Shown here: positions 24,390 through 32,331 of the stretch, piece by piece
How positions within the stretch are numbered: position 1 is the first letter of the stretch
Layout: each line of letters begins with the position of its first letter
IMG/VR virus record: IMGVR_UViG_3300046004_001078
Coordinates: 1 to 44,064 of that record
Direction: 5' to 3' (one strand)
Length of the DNA stretch: 44,064 nucleotides
Origin: a virus
Made by a program: the position numbers and the translations under genes
The notes under the pieces: model-generated
Databases searched by the model: none
Told to the model about the DNA's origin: nothing
What the model saw: only the letters and a program-made list of their open reading frames with translations

Positions 24390-24390
24390 T

Positions 24391-24753
24391 ATGGACTTCC
24401 AACTAAGCGGTAAACTTTTTGAGATTTACCCAACGCAACAAAAAACAGAAAAATTTAAAGCCCGTGAGTTCGTGCTGGTTACTTCCAAAATGATAGCAGA
24501 TAGGGAAGTGGTAGACTACGTAAAGTTTCAAGCCACAGGCGATAAGTGCGATGTACTGAACCGTTACAATACAGGCGACACGGTTACTATCCATTTTAAT
24601 ATACGTGGCAACCGTTGGGAAAAAGACGGCAAAGTTTCTTACTTCACCAATCTTGACGCATGGCGTATTGAGGGCAACCAAGTTACTAACGATACGGCAG
24701 CACCTTATGAAACCGCCAGCAATGACGATTACGATACAAGTCTTCCCTTTTAA
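24391..24753 (+). CDS. DUF3127 OB-fold, SSB-like protein
   Basis: A 120-residue DUF3127 protein: N-terminal GKLFEIYPTQQKTEKFKAREFVL, VDYVKFQATGDKCD, GDTVTIHFNIRG and DAWRIE are the strands of the Bacteroidetes OB fold. The tail DDYDTSLPF mimics the acidic, hydrophobic-tipped tail that SSB proteins use to recruit partners. It probably binds single-stranded DNA in phage replication, working with the Sak4-like ATPase encoded just after. Confidence 0.87.
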   Translation: MDFQLSGKLFEIYPTQQKTEKFKAREFVLVTSKMIADREVVDYVKFQATGDKCDVLNRYNTGDTVTIHFNIRGNRWEKDGKVSYFTNLDAWRIEGNQVTNDTAAPYETASNDDYDTSLPF

Positions 24754-24770
24754 TCAACTAAAAACCATTT

Positions 24771-25013
24771 ATGAAATACCTAAGTGTACAAGACAGCGCA
24801 AACCTATTATTCACCTTATTGGGGGTTCGTGCCGCAAGCCTATCAAGTTGGACAGGCAAGGTAGCTAAAGCCAAACGCAACGGGTTTGAGTTTAAAATTA
24901 CCGATACCAAAAATGTTGGGCGGTCAATTTTCTACGCTGAAAGCGCAATTATAAGATTAGCAACCCATTTAAAGGCTATACCAGCTAAACCAAACAAACG
25001 CAACTCAAAATGA
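24771..25013 (+). CDS. Small basic protein, possible DNA-binding
   Basis: An 80-residue basic protein (KVAKAKRNGFEFKITDTKNVGRSIFY, then PAKPNKRNSK). The pattern of a short N-terminal helix pair and basic wing resembles excisionase-like winged helices, but this is weak. It is coupled by ATGA to the Sak4-like gene. Confidence 0.5.
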   Translation: MKYLSVQDSANLLFTLLGVRAASLSSWTGKVAKAKRNGFEFKITDTKNVGRSIFYAESAIIRLATHLKAIPAKPNKRNSK

Positions 25014-25834
25014 GCAATTTAAGAAAAGCAACGAGAACCAAAGCAAAAATACGGTTAGGCTTATCTGCCGTTAGCGGTGGTGGCAAAACTTATTCAGCTT
25101 TACAGATAGCCTACGGATTGGCTGGCGACTGGAATAAGGTAGCCGTTATTGATACCGAAAATGGAAGTGCCGACCTTTACGCACACCTCGGAGATTATAG
25201 TGTACTATCTCTTAAAGACACTTCGCCCGAAAGCTACATAAAAGCGATTAGCGAGTGCGAAATGGCTGGCATGGAAGTTATCATAGTGGATAGTATTACG
25301 CACGAATGGGAGTTCTGTTTGCAAGAGCAGGAGCGTTTAGGTGGTACTTATCAAGCATGGGGTAAAATTACGCCCCGACACAATGCCTTTATCAAATCAA
25401 TGCTGAATAGCCCAAGCCACATAATCACAACCGTAAGGCGTAAACAGGATTATGAAATGACCAAAGACGGCAACGGTAAAATGAAGGTCGAAAAAGCTGG
25501 ATTGAAGGAAGTAACCCGTGACGGTTGGGAATATGAGTTGACGGTTAACCTTGAAATGGATATGCAGCACAACGCAACCGCATCTAAAGACCGTACAGGG
25601 TTGTTTATGGGTAATCCTTCATTCGTGCCTAGTGTTGCTACTGGCGTAGCTATAAAGGAATGGTGTGATAGTGGATTAGATGTTAACGTAGCGGTAAGCG
25701 AAGCGATTGCCAAACTGGTTAATGTTAAAAACCTAGAGGAGTTAAAAGTGTTTGGCGAAACACAACCCGATTTTGTGCGCCAAAACTTCAACTTTACGAA
25801 TGCCTGTAAAGAACGGTTAAAGACTTTCAAATAG
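25010..25834 (+). CDS. Sak4-like RecA-fold ATPase
   Basis: A 274-residue ATPase. Walker A is SAVSGGGKT (residues 19-27), Walker B VIIVDS (90-95), followed by the conserved ITHEW and a later TTVRRKQDYE block with catalytic arginines. This is the pattern of phage Sak4/AAA_24 single-strand annealing and recombination ATPases. It follows the SSB-like gene, a pairing common in phage recombination modules. Confidence 0.83.
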   Translation: MSNLRKATRTKAKIRLGLSAVSGGGKTYSALQIAYGLAGDWNKVAVIDTENGSADLYAHLGDYSVLSLKDTSPESYIKAISECEMAGMEVIIVDSITHEWEFCLQEQERLGGTYQAWGKITPRHNAFIKSMLNSPSHIITTVRRKQDYEMTKDGNGKMKVEKAGLKEVTRDGWEYELTVNLEMDMQHNATASKDRTGLFMGNPSFVPSVATGVAIKEWCDSGLDVNVAVSEAIAKLVNVKNLEELKVFGETQPDFVRQNFNFTNACKERLKTFK

Positions 25835-25852
25835 CCTAAAACTATTTTTACC

Positions 25853-25888
25853 TTTAGTGTAATAATTCAAATAATAGTAGTACCTTAG
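25853..25888 (+). promoter_or_regulatory. Duplicated early promoter, copy 1
   Basis: ACTATTTTTA, then GTAATAATTCAAATAATA (25859-25876), then TACCTTAG (25881-25888). The 18-base core recurs exactly at 29687-29704, also followed by a -7 box. The gap from TTTA (25853) to the -7 box is 24 bases, longer than usual. It drives the gene at 25917. Confidence 0.6.
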
Positions 25889-25916
25889 CGTTATTATTAA
25901 CCACAATAACCACAAC

Positions 25917-26147
25917 ATGAGTAAATCACTATTTGAACAACAACAGGAAATGTCAATGATTAGCAACTTACCGCCCGACTTTAAAGAGGAACGCTATTAC
26001 AGGGAAGTGAATACCCAGCAAAGTAGGGCGTATAGGGTAACACCTAGCAAGCCGTTAACCGATGCAGAACGCATAGCGCAAGGCGAAGCGTTTGCATTCA
26101 TTGACGAATACGACAAACGTAACAGGGGGCAACAGTTTAACGACTAG
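25917..26147 (+). CDS. Small hypothetical protein
   Basis: A 76-residue charged protein (EQQQEMSMISNLPPDFKEERYYREV). First gene after the duplicated promoter, 3 bases before the next gene. Not recognised. Confidence 0.55.
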   Translation: MSKSLFEQQQEMSMISNLPPDFKEERYYREVNTQQSRAYRVTPSKPLTDAERIAQGEAFAFIDEYDKRNRGQQFND

Positions 26148-26150
26148 GTT

Positions 26151-26477
26151 ATGGAAAACTTTGAAGACAATATCCTATTAAGGTTAAGGCGCAAATACAG
26201 CGAAAATGAAGCCCTTAAATTAGCTTTATTGGAACTTGACAACGCTAAAGTTGAACTATCAAAGGAGCGTATCGAAAATGGCAAACTAAAGGCTGAAATT
26301 GCCTACTTCGAGAATGAGATAATAGAGCTTAAAAAGCTGGTTATTGATGAAGATAAAATCCATTTGCACCCTTTGTATAAAGCCCTACACAAGTCACAGC
26401 AAAAGCTATCCAAAAGAGCGCACGAAGCCGAATACAAGTTGGCAGTTCTGCAAGGTACGGTAAGGCAACGGATATGA
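26151..26477 (+). CDS. Coiled-coil hypothetical protein
   Basis: A 108-residue protein, almost entirely helical with heptad repeats (ALLELDNAKVELSKERIENG, KAEIAYFENEIIELKKLV). It overlaps the next gene by ATGA. A structural or adaptor role in the recombination and replication module is possible; nothing more can be said. Confidence 0.55.
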   Translation: MENFEDNILLRLRRKYSENEALKLALLELDNAKVELSKERIENGKLKAEIAYFENEIIELKKLVIDEDKIHLHPLYKALHKSQQKLSKRAHEAEYKLAVLQGTVRQRI

Positions 26478-26917
26478 AAAAGATTGAAATATATTGCAGC
26501 GTAGTAAAGGGCGTTCTTGATTTGGATAAGAACGCCCTAACACGCCAGCTAAAAGGTTTAAAAGACGGTCAATACCAACTGACTATTAAACCCGAAACCA
26601 ATAACATTAGCCACGCTCAAAGAAAGTATTTTTTTGGGGTGGTGGTTGACAGGATAAGGCTTGGATTTTTAGATAAAGGGATTATAACGAGTGTTGATGA
26701 AATACGGGCACTATTAAACGAACTTTTTATACACCGATTGGAGTATAACCCCGTACTAGATGCTACGTTAAAAGTGCCTATAAGCCTATCCAATAGCAGC
26801 AAGGGAATTGATAAGGCAGAATTTAACACGATTGTTAACCTTATTCAGCAACACGCAATGCAGGAATGGAGTATAGAGATACCCGACCCAAACGAGATTG
26901 ATTACACCACTAAATAA
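26474..26917 (+). CDS. NinB/Orf-like recombination protein candidate
   Basis: A 147-residue protein. DGQYQLTIKPETNNISHAQRKYFFGVVVDRI resembles the start of lambda NinB/Orf-type proteins, which bind single-stranded DNA and help recombination, and the length fits. Its place behind SSB-like and Sak4-like genes supports a recombination role. The similarity is weak by eye. Confidence 0.45.
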   Translation: MKKIEIYCSVVKGVLDLDKNALTRQLKGLKDGQYQLTIKPETNNISHAQRKYFFGVVVDRIRLGFLDKGIITSVDEIRALLNELFIHRLEYNPVLDATLKVPISLSNSSKGIDKAEFNTIVNLIQQHAMQEWSIEIPDPNEIDYTTK

Positions 26918-26924
26918 AAACCAA

Positions 26925-27209
26925 ATGAAAACAGTTAACCAAGCGTTTCAAGAATACAACGAAGCGCACCCCGAAGTTTATAAGACCTTTGAGCAAATGG
27001 CACTAGCGTTAATCAACAAAGGTGTAAAGCATTACGGTTCTAAAGCTATTATCGAAGCTATCCGTTACCACACTTCAGTAAGTGAAGGCAAGGAATTCAA
27101 GATTAACAACAACATTACGCCATTGTTTGCTAGGGTTTTTGAAAATAATAATCCACAGCATAAAGGCTTTTTTGAAAAACGTGCAAGTAAATTAACCAAC
27201 CATGAATGA
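26925..27209 (+). CDS. Hypothetical phage protein
   Basis: A 94-residue protein. FEQMALALINKGVKHYGSKAIIEAIRYHT, then FKINNNITPLFARVF is a pattern common in phage early regions, often beside DNA-modifying genes; its function is not known to me. I use the ATG at 26925, 7 bases after the previous stop, not the TTG at 26898. It overlaps the helicase-methyltransferase gene by 8 bases. Confidence 0.65.
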   Translation: MKTVNQAFQEYNEAHPEVYKTFEQMALALINKGVKHYGSKAIIEAIRYHTSVSEGKEFKINNNITPLFARVFENNNPQHKGFFEKRASKLTNHE

Positions 27210-29352
27210 TTACCTTCAATTTTTAGAAACCAAAGCCAAAACACTAACCATATCGGGTTTTGATGTTGAGGAATTAAACCCGTTGCTATTTCCGTTCCAA
27301 TCGTTCATAGTTCGCAGGGCTTTAAAGGCTGGCAAATATGCGGTGTTTGCGGATTGTGGACTTGGCAAAACGTTCATGCAATTAGAATGGGCGTATAGAG
27401 TAGCTGAATACACGGGCGGCAGGGTATTGATATTAGCACCGTTAGTTGTGGTACGTCAAACAATCGAACAGGCTGCACAATTTGGCATTGATATATCCAA
27501 TATTGATGTAAACAATTATGAGCAACTTGATAATATTGATACGTCAATTTACAAGGGTATTGTATTGGATGAGTCGAGTATCTTAAAAAACTTTGAAGGC
27601 GCAACGAAACAACTAATACTTGATAAGTTTGCCAACACACCATATAAATTAGCTTGCACCGCAACACCCAGCCCTAACGACCCGATGGAAATAGGCAACC
27701 ATGCCGAGTTTTTAGACGTTATGGGGCGCAATGAAATGTTAGCGATGTACTTTGTGCATGATGGTGGAGAAACGGCTAAATGGCGCATTAAAGGGCATGC
27801 AGTCGAAACCTTTTACAAGTGGGTAGGTACTTGGGCGGTAATGCTATCTAAACCTTGCGATATTGGTTTTGATATGGAAGGGTACGATTTACCCCCGTTA
27901 AACTTTGTGGAGCACACCATAACCACCCCAAAGCGTGACAACGGGCAACTATTTAACGATGTTGCGATAAGTGCCACTAACTTTAATGGCGAACTACGTA
28001 TTACTTTGTTGCCCCGTATGGAAATGGCAGCGGAACTCGTTAATAATTCGACAGAAAATTTTATTGTTTGGGTAAAACAAAACGAGGAAGGCGAGCATAT
28101 CCGTAAAATGATACCGCAATCGGTTGAGGTTAAAGGTTCAGACAACCCCGAATATAAAGCAAGCAAGTTGTTAGGGTTTGCAAAGAATGAATTTCGCACC
28201 CTAATTACTAAAGCTAAAATAGCGCAGTTTGGTTTGAACTATCAAAATTGCCATAATCAAATATTCGCTTCGCTTGACTTTAGCTTTGAAAGTTTATACC
28301 AAGCGATAAGGCGTTCATATCGGTTTGGGCAAGAAAACCAAGTTAACATTTACATTATCACAACCGATACAATGACAAACGTATTGGAAGTGATTAAACG
28401 CAAAGAACTTGACTTTAAAAAAATGCAATACGAACTATCCAAAACCATAAACGAAAACCTAAACATGGAAACCAGTATCACACTAATTGATGGAGAGCAA
28501 GAAGTAAAAACCGATTTATACCATATTAAGCGTGGCGACTGCGTACAAAAGATTGCAGAAGTTGAAAGCGAAAGTATTGGATTTTCGGTATTTAGCCCAC
28601 CGTTTGCAGACCTTTACACTTACTCAAACCATATTGAAGATATGGGTAACAGTACCGACTATAACCAATTCTTAATTCAGTTCGGTTATTTGGTACGGGA
28701 ATTACATAGGGTTATAATGAGTGGCAGGAATGTGGCGGTACATTGTATGGACTTGCCAATACAAAAAGGCAAAGAAGGATTTATTGGATTGCGTGACTTT
28801 AGCGGATTGATTATTAAAGCGTTTACCGATGCAGGGTTCGTTTATCATAGCAGGGTAACAATATGGAAAGACCCAGTAGTTGAAATGCAGCGTACAAAGG
28901 CTTTAGGCTTGTTACATAAGCAAGTAAAAAAAGATAGCACTATGAGCCGTGTTGGAATACCCGATTACGTATTGATTTTTCGCAAAGATGGTGAACGTGA
29001 AAACCCTGTAAAATGTACTATTGATGTTGACACGTGGCAAAAATACGCTTCGCCTGTTTGGATGGATATTAAATACGGGAATACTTTACAGTACATGAGT
29101 GCCCGTGACGAGAAAGACGAGAAGCACATTTGCCCGTTGCAGCTTGATACTATTGAACGATTGATACACCTATACACTAACCCTAACGATACGGTATTAA
29201 CTCCGTTTATGGGTATTGGCAGCGAGGTTTACCAAGCGGTAAAGATGGGGCGCAAAGGAATAGGATTTGAACTGAAACAATCGTATTTTGATGTAGCCGT
29301 TAAGAACTGTGATGCAGCAAAACAATCATTATCGCAACTAAGCCTACTTTGA
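27202..29352 (+). CDS. SF2 helicase fused to DNA methyltransferase
   Basis: A 716-residue fusion. Residues 1-430 are a SNF2-like SF2 helicase: Walker A ADCGLGKT (50-57), motif II LDES (122-125, not DEAH), motif III TATPSPND (153-160), motif VI QAIRRSYRFGQ (367-377). Residues 435-716 are a class beta methyltransferase: SPPF (465-468) as catalytic motif IV and FMGIGSE (669-675) as SAM-binding motif I, near the end. SPPF is nearer to the SPPY of N4-cytosine enzymes than to DPPY. It may scan and methylate phage DNA. No partner restriction enzyme is seen, so self-protection is the likely use. Confidence 0.85.
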   Translation: MNDYLQFLETKAKTLTISGFDVEELNPLLFPFQSFIVRRALKAGKYAVFADCGLGKTFMQLEWAYRVAEYTGGRVLILAPLVVVRQTIEQAAQFGIDISNIDVNNYEQLDNIDTSIYKGIVLDESSILKNFEGATKQLILDKFANTPYKLACTATPSPNDPMEIGNHAEFLDVMGRNEMLAMYFVHDGGETAKWRIKGHAVETFYKWVGTWAVMLSKPCDIGFDMEGYDLPPLNFVEHTITTPKRDNGQLFNDVAISATNFNGELRITLLPRMEMAAELVNNSTENFIVWVKQNEEGEHIRKMIPQSVEVKGSDNPEYKASKLLGFAKNEFRTLITKAKIAQFGLNYQNCHNQIFASLDFSFESLYQAIRRSYRFGQENQVNIYIITTDTMTNVLEVIKRKELDFKKMQYELSKTINENLNMETSITLIDGEQEVKTDLYHIKRGDCVQKIAEVESESIGFSVFSPPFADLYTYSNHIEDMGNSTDYNQFLIQFGYLVRELHRVIMSGRNVAVHCMDLPIQKGKEGFIGLRDFSGLIIKAFTDAGFVYHSRVTIWKDPVVEMQRTKALGLLHKQVKKDSTMSRVGIPDYVLIFRKDGERENPVKCTIDVDTWQKYASPVWMDIKYGNTLQYMSARDEKDEKHICPLQLDTIERLIHLYTNPNDTVLTPFMGIGSEVYQAVKMGRKGIGFELKQSYFDVAVKNCDAAKQSLSQLSLL

Positions 29353-29663
29353 AACAAAGCCCACAAATAGCTATCTATTGTTTATATCTGCAATCTAAAG
29401 GCATAGCCTACGAACTGGAATACAAGTTCCACAATACACGAAAATGGAGAGCAGATATAGCAATACCTAGCTTAAACGTGCTTATCGAATATGAAGGCAT
29501 ATCAAGTCGGAAAAGCCGACACACCACTTTAACAGGCTTTACTAACGATTGCGAGAAGTACAACCAAGCGCAAATAGTAGGCTGGATAGTCTTACGCTAC
29601 ACGGTAATTAACAAGGCGCAATTTTATCAAGACATTGACTTATTGAGTAGCTGCAAAAAATAA
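29349..29663 (+). CDS. Small PD-(D/E)xK-type nuclease, VSR/DUF559-like
   Basis: A 104-residue protein starting with TTG inside the previous stop (TTGA), with no better ATG. WRADIAIPSLNVLIEYEG (D36, E47/E49), then H58, D67 and K70, and GWIVLRYT is the core of VSR/DUF559-like endonucleases. Coupling to the methyltransferase suggests it acts on the same DNA, for instance mismatch or branched DNA, or host DNA lacking the methyl mark. That is inference. Confidence 0.65.
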   Translation: MKQSPQIAIYCLYLQSKGIAYELEYKFHNTRKWRADIAIPSLNVLIEYEGISSRKSRHTTLTGFTNDCEKYNQAQIVGWIVLRYTVINKAQFYQDIDLLSSCKK

Positions 29664-29681
29664 TTTCAACTATTTTTATAC

Positions 29682-29716
29682 TTTGCGTAATAATTCAAAT
29701 AATAAGGCTATCTTTG
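29682..29716 (+). promoter_or_regulatory. Duplicated early promoter, copy 2
   Basis: TTTG (29682-29685), the repeated GTAATAATTCAAATAATA (29687-29704) and TATCTTTG (29709-29716). Matches the element at 25853-25888, including ACTATTTTTA on the 5' side. The next ATG is at 29746. Confidence 0.7.
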
Positions 29717-29745
29717 TTTTACACTTAACCACTAAAGCACAGGAA

Positions 29746-29922
29746 ATGAAAGTAGTTATCACAAATCAAGAATTATTTAACGGAACTGACGTAGAATTGA
29801 ACCTTACCCAATCGTTTAATGGAACTCTTAGAGGAGATGTTACAATTAACGGCATTACCCATACAGGTGAACATGGTAAATATTCTTATGAAGATGAATT
29901 TGGTTTTGTTATTGAAGATTAA
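29746..29922 (+). CDS. Small hypothetical protein
   Basis: A 58-residue beta-rich protein (VELNLTQSFNGTLRGDVTIN, then GEHGKYSYEDEFGFVIED). I use the ATG at 29746 because an upstream ATG at 29683 precedes the promoter's -7 box. Family not recognised. Confidence 0.55.
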   Translation: MKVVITNQELFNGTDVELNLTQSFNGTLRGDVTINGITHTGEHGKYSYEDEFGFVIED

Positions 29923-29934
29923 AATTATTATACC

Positions 29935-30129
29935 ATGAGTAATTATAAAATGGAAATTGTTGAAAAGTCTTATTGCTGCGACTATGATGTTGCTTGGGTA
30001 AAAGGCTCTTACATGGGCAGCGGAGAATGGGAGTGTTGTCGTTGCAATAGACCTTGCCAAACATACAAAAAGGAAGTAAAGATTTTTGTTAGACCAAAAG
30101 TGCCAAAAAATTTTAAACCGTATAACTAA
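29935..30129 (+). CDS. Small cysteine-rich protein, zinc-site candidate
   Basis: A 64-residue protein with CC at residues 14-15 and CCRCNRPC near 34-41, which could bind one zinc ion. The C-terminus is basic (VRPKVPKNFKPYN). Not recognised. Confidence 0.55.
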   Translation: MSNYKMEIVEKSYCCDYDVAWVKGSYMGSGEWECCRCNRPCQTYKKEVKIFVRPKVPKNFKPYN

Positions 30130-30143
30130 AAAATACTAATAAA

Positions 30144-30404
30144 ATGAAAGTTTTTATCGAAATAACGGGAAAACCCACTGGCAATCGTATATTATTAAAT
30201 GCTATTAGTACTCATGAAAGCGTTATTACCATTTTGCATTTTGGACAGTTTAGCATACTTTTTCCGAATTATGTTACTGCTATTAAGGCGTTGCAAGATG
30301 CCTTTGAAACCTTGAAAAATGATGAGCCTGATTTTAAGAGGATAGAATTAATGCTTCACCAGAATATCTTAATTTACGATGCCAGTATGGCAAAAATCAA
30401 TTAA
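30144..30404 (+). CDS. Hypothetical protein
   Basis: An 86-residue protein of mixed strands and helices (VFIEITGKPTGNRILLNA, ALQDAFETLKNDEPDFKRIE). No family recognised. In line with neighbours at short spacing. Confidence 0.55.
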   Translation: MKVFIEITGKPTGNRILLNAISTHESVITILHFGQFSILFPNYVTAIKALQDAFETLKNDEPDFKRIELMLHQNILIYDASMAKIN

Positions 30405-30413
30405 CATACGGTT

Positions 30414-30644
30414 ATGAAACAAATAATAGTAGGTGTATCGGAGGCGTTTAGTATGCAGCCAGTTAAGTACACAGTAGGAAGCGAAATTTGGGGACACCTA
30501 AATAATGCTAAAATAGCAAGAATAGAACTTGAATCTATGCAGCCAACAAGTGATATGGTTGTATCTATTTATGTTGCTTACGATAGTGATAATCATAAAA
30601 TAGCCGAATTTATCGCTGCTGCTGTAAATGTTTACTATCAATGA
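30414..30644 (+). CDS. Hypothetical protein
   Basis: A 76-residue protein (KQIIVGVSEAFSMQPVKYTVG). Coupled by ATGA to the HNH-like gene. Not recognised. Confidence 0.55.
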   Translation: MKQIIVGVSEAFSMQPVKYTVGSEIWGHLNNAKIARIELESMQPTSDMVVSIYVAYDSDNHKIAEFIAAAVNVYYQ

Positions 30645-30970
30645 GACCATTTACACCACAGCCCAAACCCGAACCACGGGAAAAGAAACCCAAGACAAAG
30701 ATTAAACCCGTAAGCACTAAGCAAGCTAAAGCACTAACCGAATACTCAAAAGTGCGGAAACAGTTTTTAGCGGAGCATTTATATTGCGAAGCTAATTTAA
30801 CGGGGTGTACAACGGTTGTACAAGATGTGCACCATACTATCGGTAGGGGCGCAAATTTAAGCAACGTAGATACATTTTTAGCCGTTTGCCGTACTTGCCA
30901 TAGGTTCATTGAAGATAACCCAACAGAAGCCTTAAAAATGGGCTTTAGTAAAAAGAGATTACATGGCTAG
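30641..30970 (+). CDS. HNH-like / NinG-type zinc protein
   Basis: A 109-residue protein with a basic, proline-rich start and a zinc-HNH pattern: C49 and C56, then VHH (H64, H65) GRG, then CRTCH (C83, C86, H87) and a short helix. The layout is that of HNH nucleases and the phage NinG-like family. It probably cuts or binds branched DNA during replication. It overlaps both neighbours. Confidence 0.65.
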   Translation: MRPFTPQPKPEPREKKPKTKIKPVSTKQAKALTEYSKVRKQFLAEHLYCEANLTGCTTVVQDVHHTIGRGANLSNVDTFLAVCRTCHRFIEDNPTEALKMGFSKKRLHG

Positions 30971-31340
30971 ACAATTAGGTCAACAAGATGTTAAAGAGGG
31001 TGAAATTTGCCAATGCAATAAATGTAAATTGCCTTTTGTTAAAACGCCCGACAACTTTTACTATCGGTCAAACGGCATAATACGTAGCTACGTTTGCAAA
31101 GGTTGTTATTACCAATACACTAAAGCACGGCTATACGAATGCAGGGCGCAAGTAAAAGAACCCAAACCCGAAAGGAAACAGAACCTATTGGAAGTGGTTA
31201 ATACTCGCACATTTCCAAAAGGACACCCAATGAACCCGACTAAAGAACAACGGGCGGCACTAATTCAACAAATCGAAAACAGAAGGTACTACAAAGATGA
31301 AAATTTGCACCAAGTGCCAACAACCAAAAGCAGCGACTAA
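30963..31340 (+). CDS. Zinc-finger-like protein 1
   Basis: A 125-residue protein with CQCNKC (C16, C18, C21) and CKGC (C45, C48) separated by FYYRSNGIIRSYV. The next gene shows the same plan (CTKC, YYYVYRNGLLRNE, CIKC), so the two seem to be paralogues from a tandem duplication. Basic overall, possibly nucleic-acid binding. Confidence 0.6.
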   Translation: MARQLGQQDVKEGEICQCNKCKLPFVKTPDNFYYRSNGIIRSYVCKGCYYQYTKARLYECRAQVKEPKPERKQNLLEVVNTRTFPKGHPMNPTKEQRAALIQQIENRRYYKDENLHQVPTTKSSD

Positions 31341-31650
31341 GCAATACTATTACGTGTACCGTAACGGCTTACTACGCAACGAGTGTATAAAGTGCATAAG
31401 TGAACGGGCAGCCTATAATTACTCGTTAAGACAGGCACGTAAACTAATTGCTAAAGAACTTTTACCAGAGTGGATAGACCGTCCGAAAGCAAGGGTAATA
31501 GTTGATGCAAAGACCCCTCAAAAGGTTATGCCTAATTACCCCGATAGGTTGTCAGAATATCACAAGGCAATGGAAACGCTGGAGCGCAATCCTAGCTTTT
31601 TTCGGTGGTTGTGTAGTGGTGAAAATTATTACCATAAATTTGCAAAATAG
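31297..31650 (+). CDS. Zinc-finger-like protein 2
   Basis: A 117-residue protein with CTKC (C4, C7) and CIKC (C30, C33) in the same arrangement as the gene before it, which it overlaps by 44 bases in another frame. After the finger, a basic helical segment (LRQARKLIAKELLPEWIDRPK). It could be a small regulator or DNA-binding protein. Confidence 0.6.
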   Translation: MKICTKCQQPKAATKQYYYVYRNGLLRNECIKCISERAAYNYSLRQARKLIAKELLPEWIDRPKARVIVDAKTPQKVMPNYPDRLSEYHKAMETLERNPSFFRWLCSGENYYHKFAK

Positions 31651-31670
31651 CTGAATAACCCGTATATTAG
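31639..31670 (+). promoter_or_regulatory. Promoter of the structured leader
   Basis: TTTG (31639-31642), 20 bases, TATATTAG (31663-31670), which differs by one base from TAnnTTTG. Transcription should start near 31675-31677, just before the first hairpin of the leader. Confidence 0.6.
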
Positions 31671-31676
31671 CGGAAC

Positions 31677-31797
31677 GATATTAAACTAATACTATTGGCT
31701 CGGAAACAATAGCGTTAGATTCAAAAATTAACTTATAGCCCTTTTGTTGCCGTAGCCTATTCCGAGTAGGTGAAAGCGCAAAGGGGCTTTTTATTTT
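31677..31797 (+). ncRNA. Structured leader with complementary hairpin loops and a terminator-like stem
   Basis: Hairpin 1: CTATTG (31692-31697), loop GCTCGGAAA, CAATAG (31707-31712). Outer stem: AGCCCTTTTG (31737-31746) with CAAAGGGGCT (31779-31788), one G-U, then TTTTATTTT and the ATG. Inside it hairpin 2: GCCTA (31755-31759), loop TTCCGAG (31760-31766), TAGGT (31767-31771). CTCGGAA of loop 1 is a perfect complement of loop 2, allowing a 7-bp kissing contact. The stem and T-run look like a terminator or start-blocking element. No known riboswitch is recognised. Confidence 0.72.
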
Positions 31798-32331
31798 ATG
31801 GATAATTCAAATCCTTTTTATTTGTGGAAGCCGAAAGATGCCTTTGCAGATATACAAATGAACGACTTAACTCTTATTGAAGAGGGAGCGTATAGAAGGT
31901 TACTAGACTTTTGCTGTATTAATGGTTGGTTGCCAAACGACAATAAATCTTTGACTAGAATAGTCGGTAAAGGTTGTGATGGAGATGTAATAAATAGGAT
32001 TAAACCACTATTTTATGTAGTTGGCGATAAGCTGTATAGCGATATAATTCAGTGCTATAAAAAAGAAACGTTTTGCTACATAGCTTACAACCCCGATACA
32101 TTGCTTTATAAGATAGGGGCTAGTAGTAATTTAATAAATCGTTCAAGTTCACTAAAGCAGCACGGTAAAAACATTACTATAATTTGCTTTTTTATTGGTG
32201 GCTTTCAAAAAGAAAGGGAGTTGCATACTTTTTATGAAAGTTTAAGAGAGCACGGCGAATGGTTTAATCTTACACAAAAAGACCTTGATATAATAATTTC
32301 TGAAAACCAAGCTCAATACTTTTCAAAATGA
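31798..32331 (+). CDS. DUF1376-like domain fused to GIY-YIG (T5orf172-like) nuclease domain
   Basis: A 177-residue protein. Residues 1-90 (LWKPKDAFADIQMNDLTLIEEGAYRRLLD, LPNDNKSL) are a DUF1376-type replication-initiator domain. Residues 93-165 (CYIAYNPDTLLYKIGASSNLINRSSSL, then GGFQKERELHTFYESLREHGEWF) are a GIY-YIG relative of T5orf172 type. The next gene is a fuller DUF1376 protein, so the first may be a copy into which a nuclease domain was joined. It could promote homing or cleave other phages' DNA. Its start lies at the end of a structured leader. Confidence 0.7.
   Translation: MDNSNPFYLWKPKDAFADIQMNDLTLIEEGAYRRLLDFCCINGWLPNDNKSLTRIVGKGCDGDVINRIKPLFYVVGDKLYSDIIQCYKKETFCYIAYNPDTLLYKIGASSNLINRSSSLKQHGKNITIICFFIGGFQKERELHTFYESLREHGEWFNLTQKDLDIIISENQAQYFSK

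Noticed and set aside
31677-31797. Purine-type riboswitch because of kissing loops
   Set aside because: The two loops contact each other, but no stem encloses both hairpins and the core residues of that riboswitch are not present.
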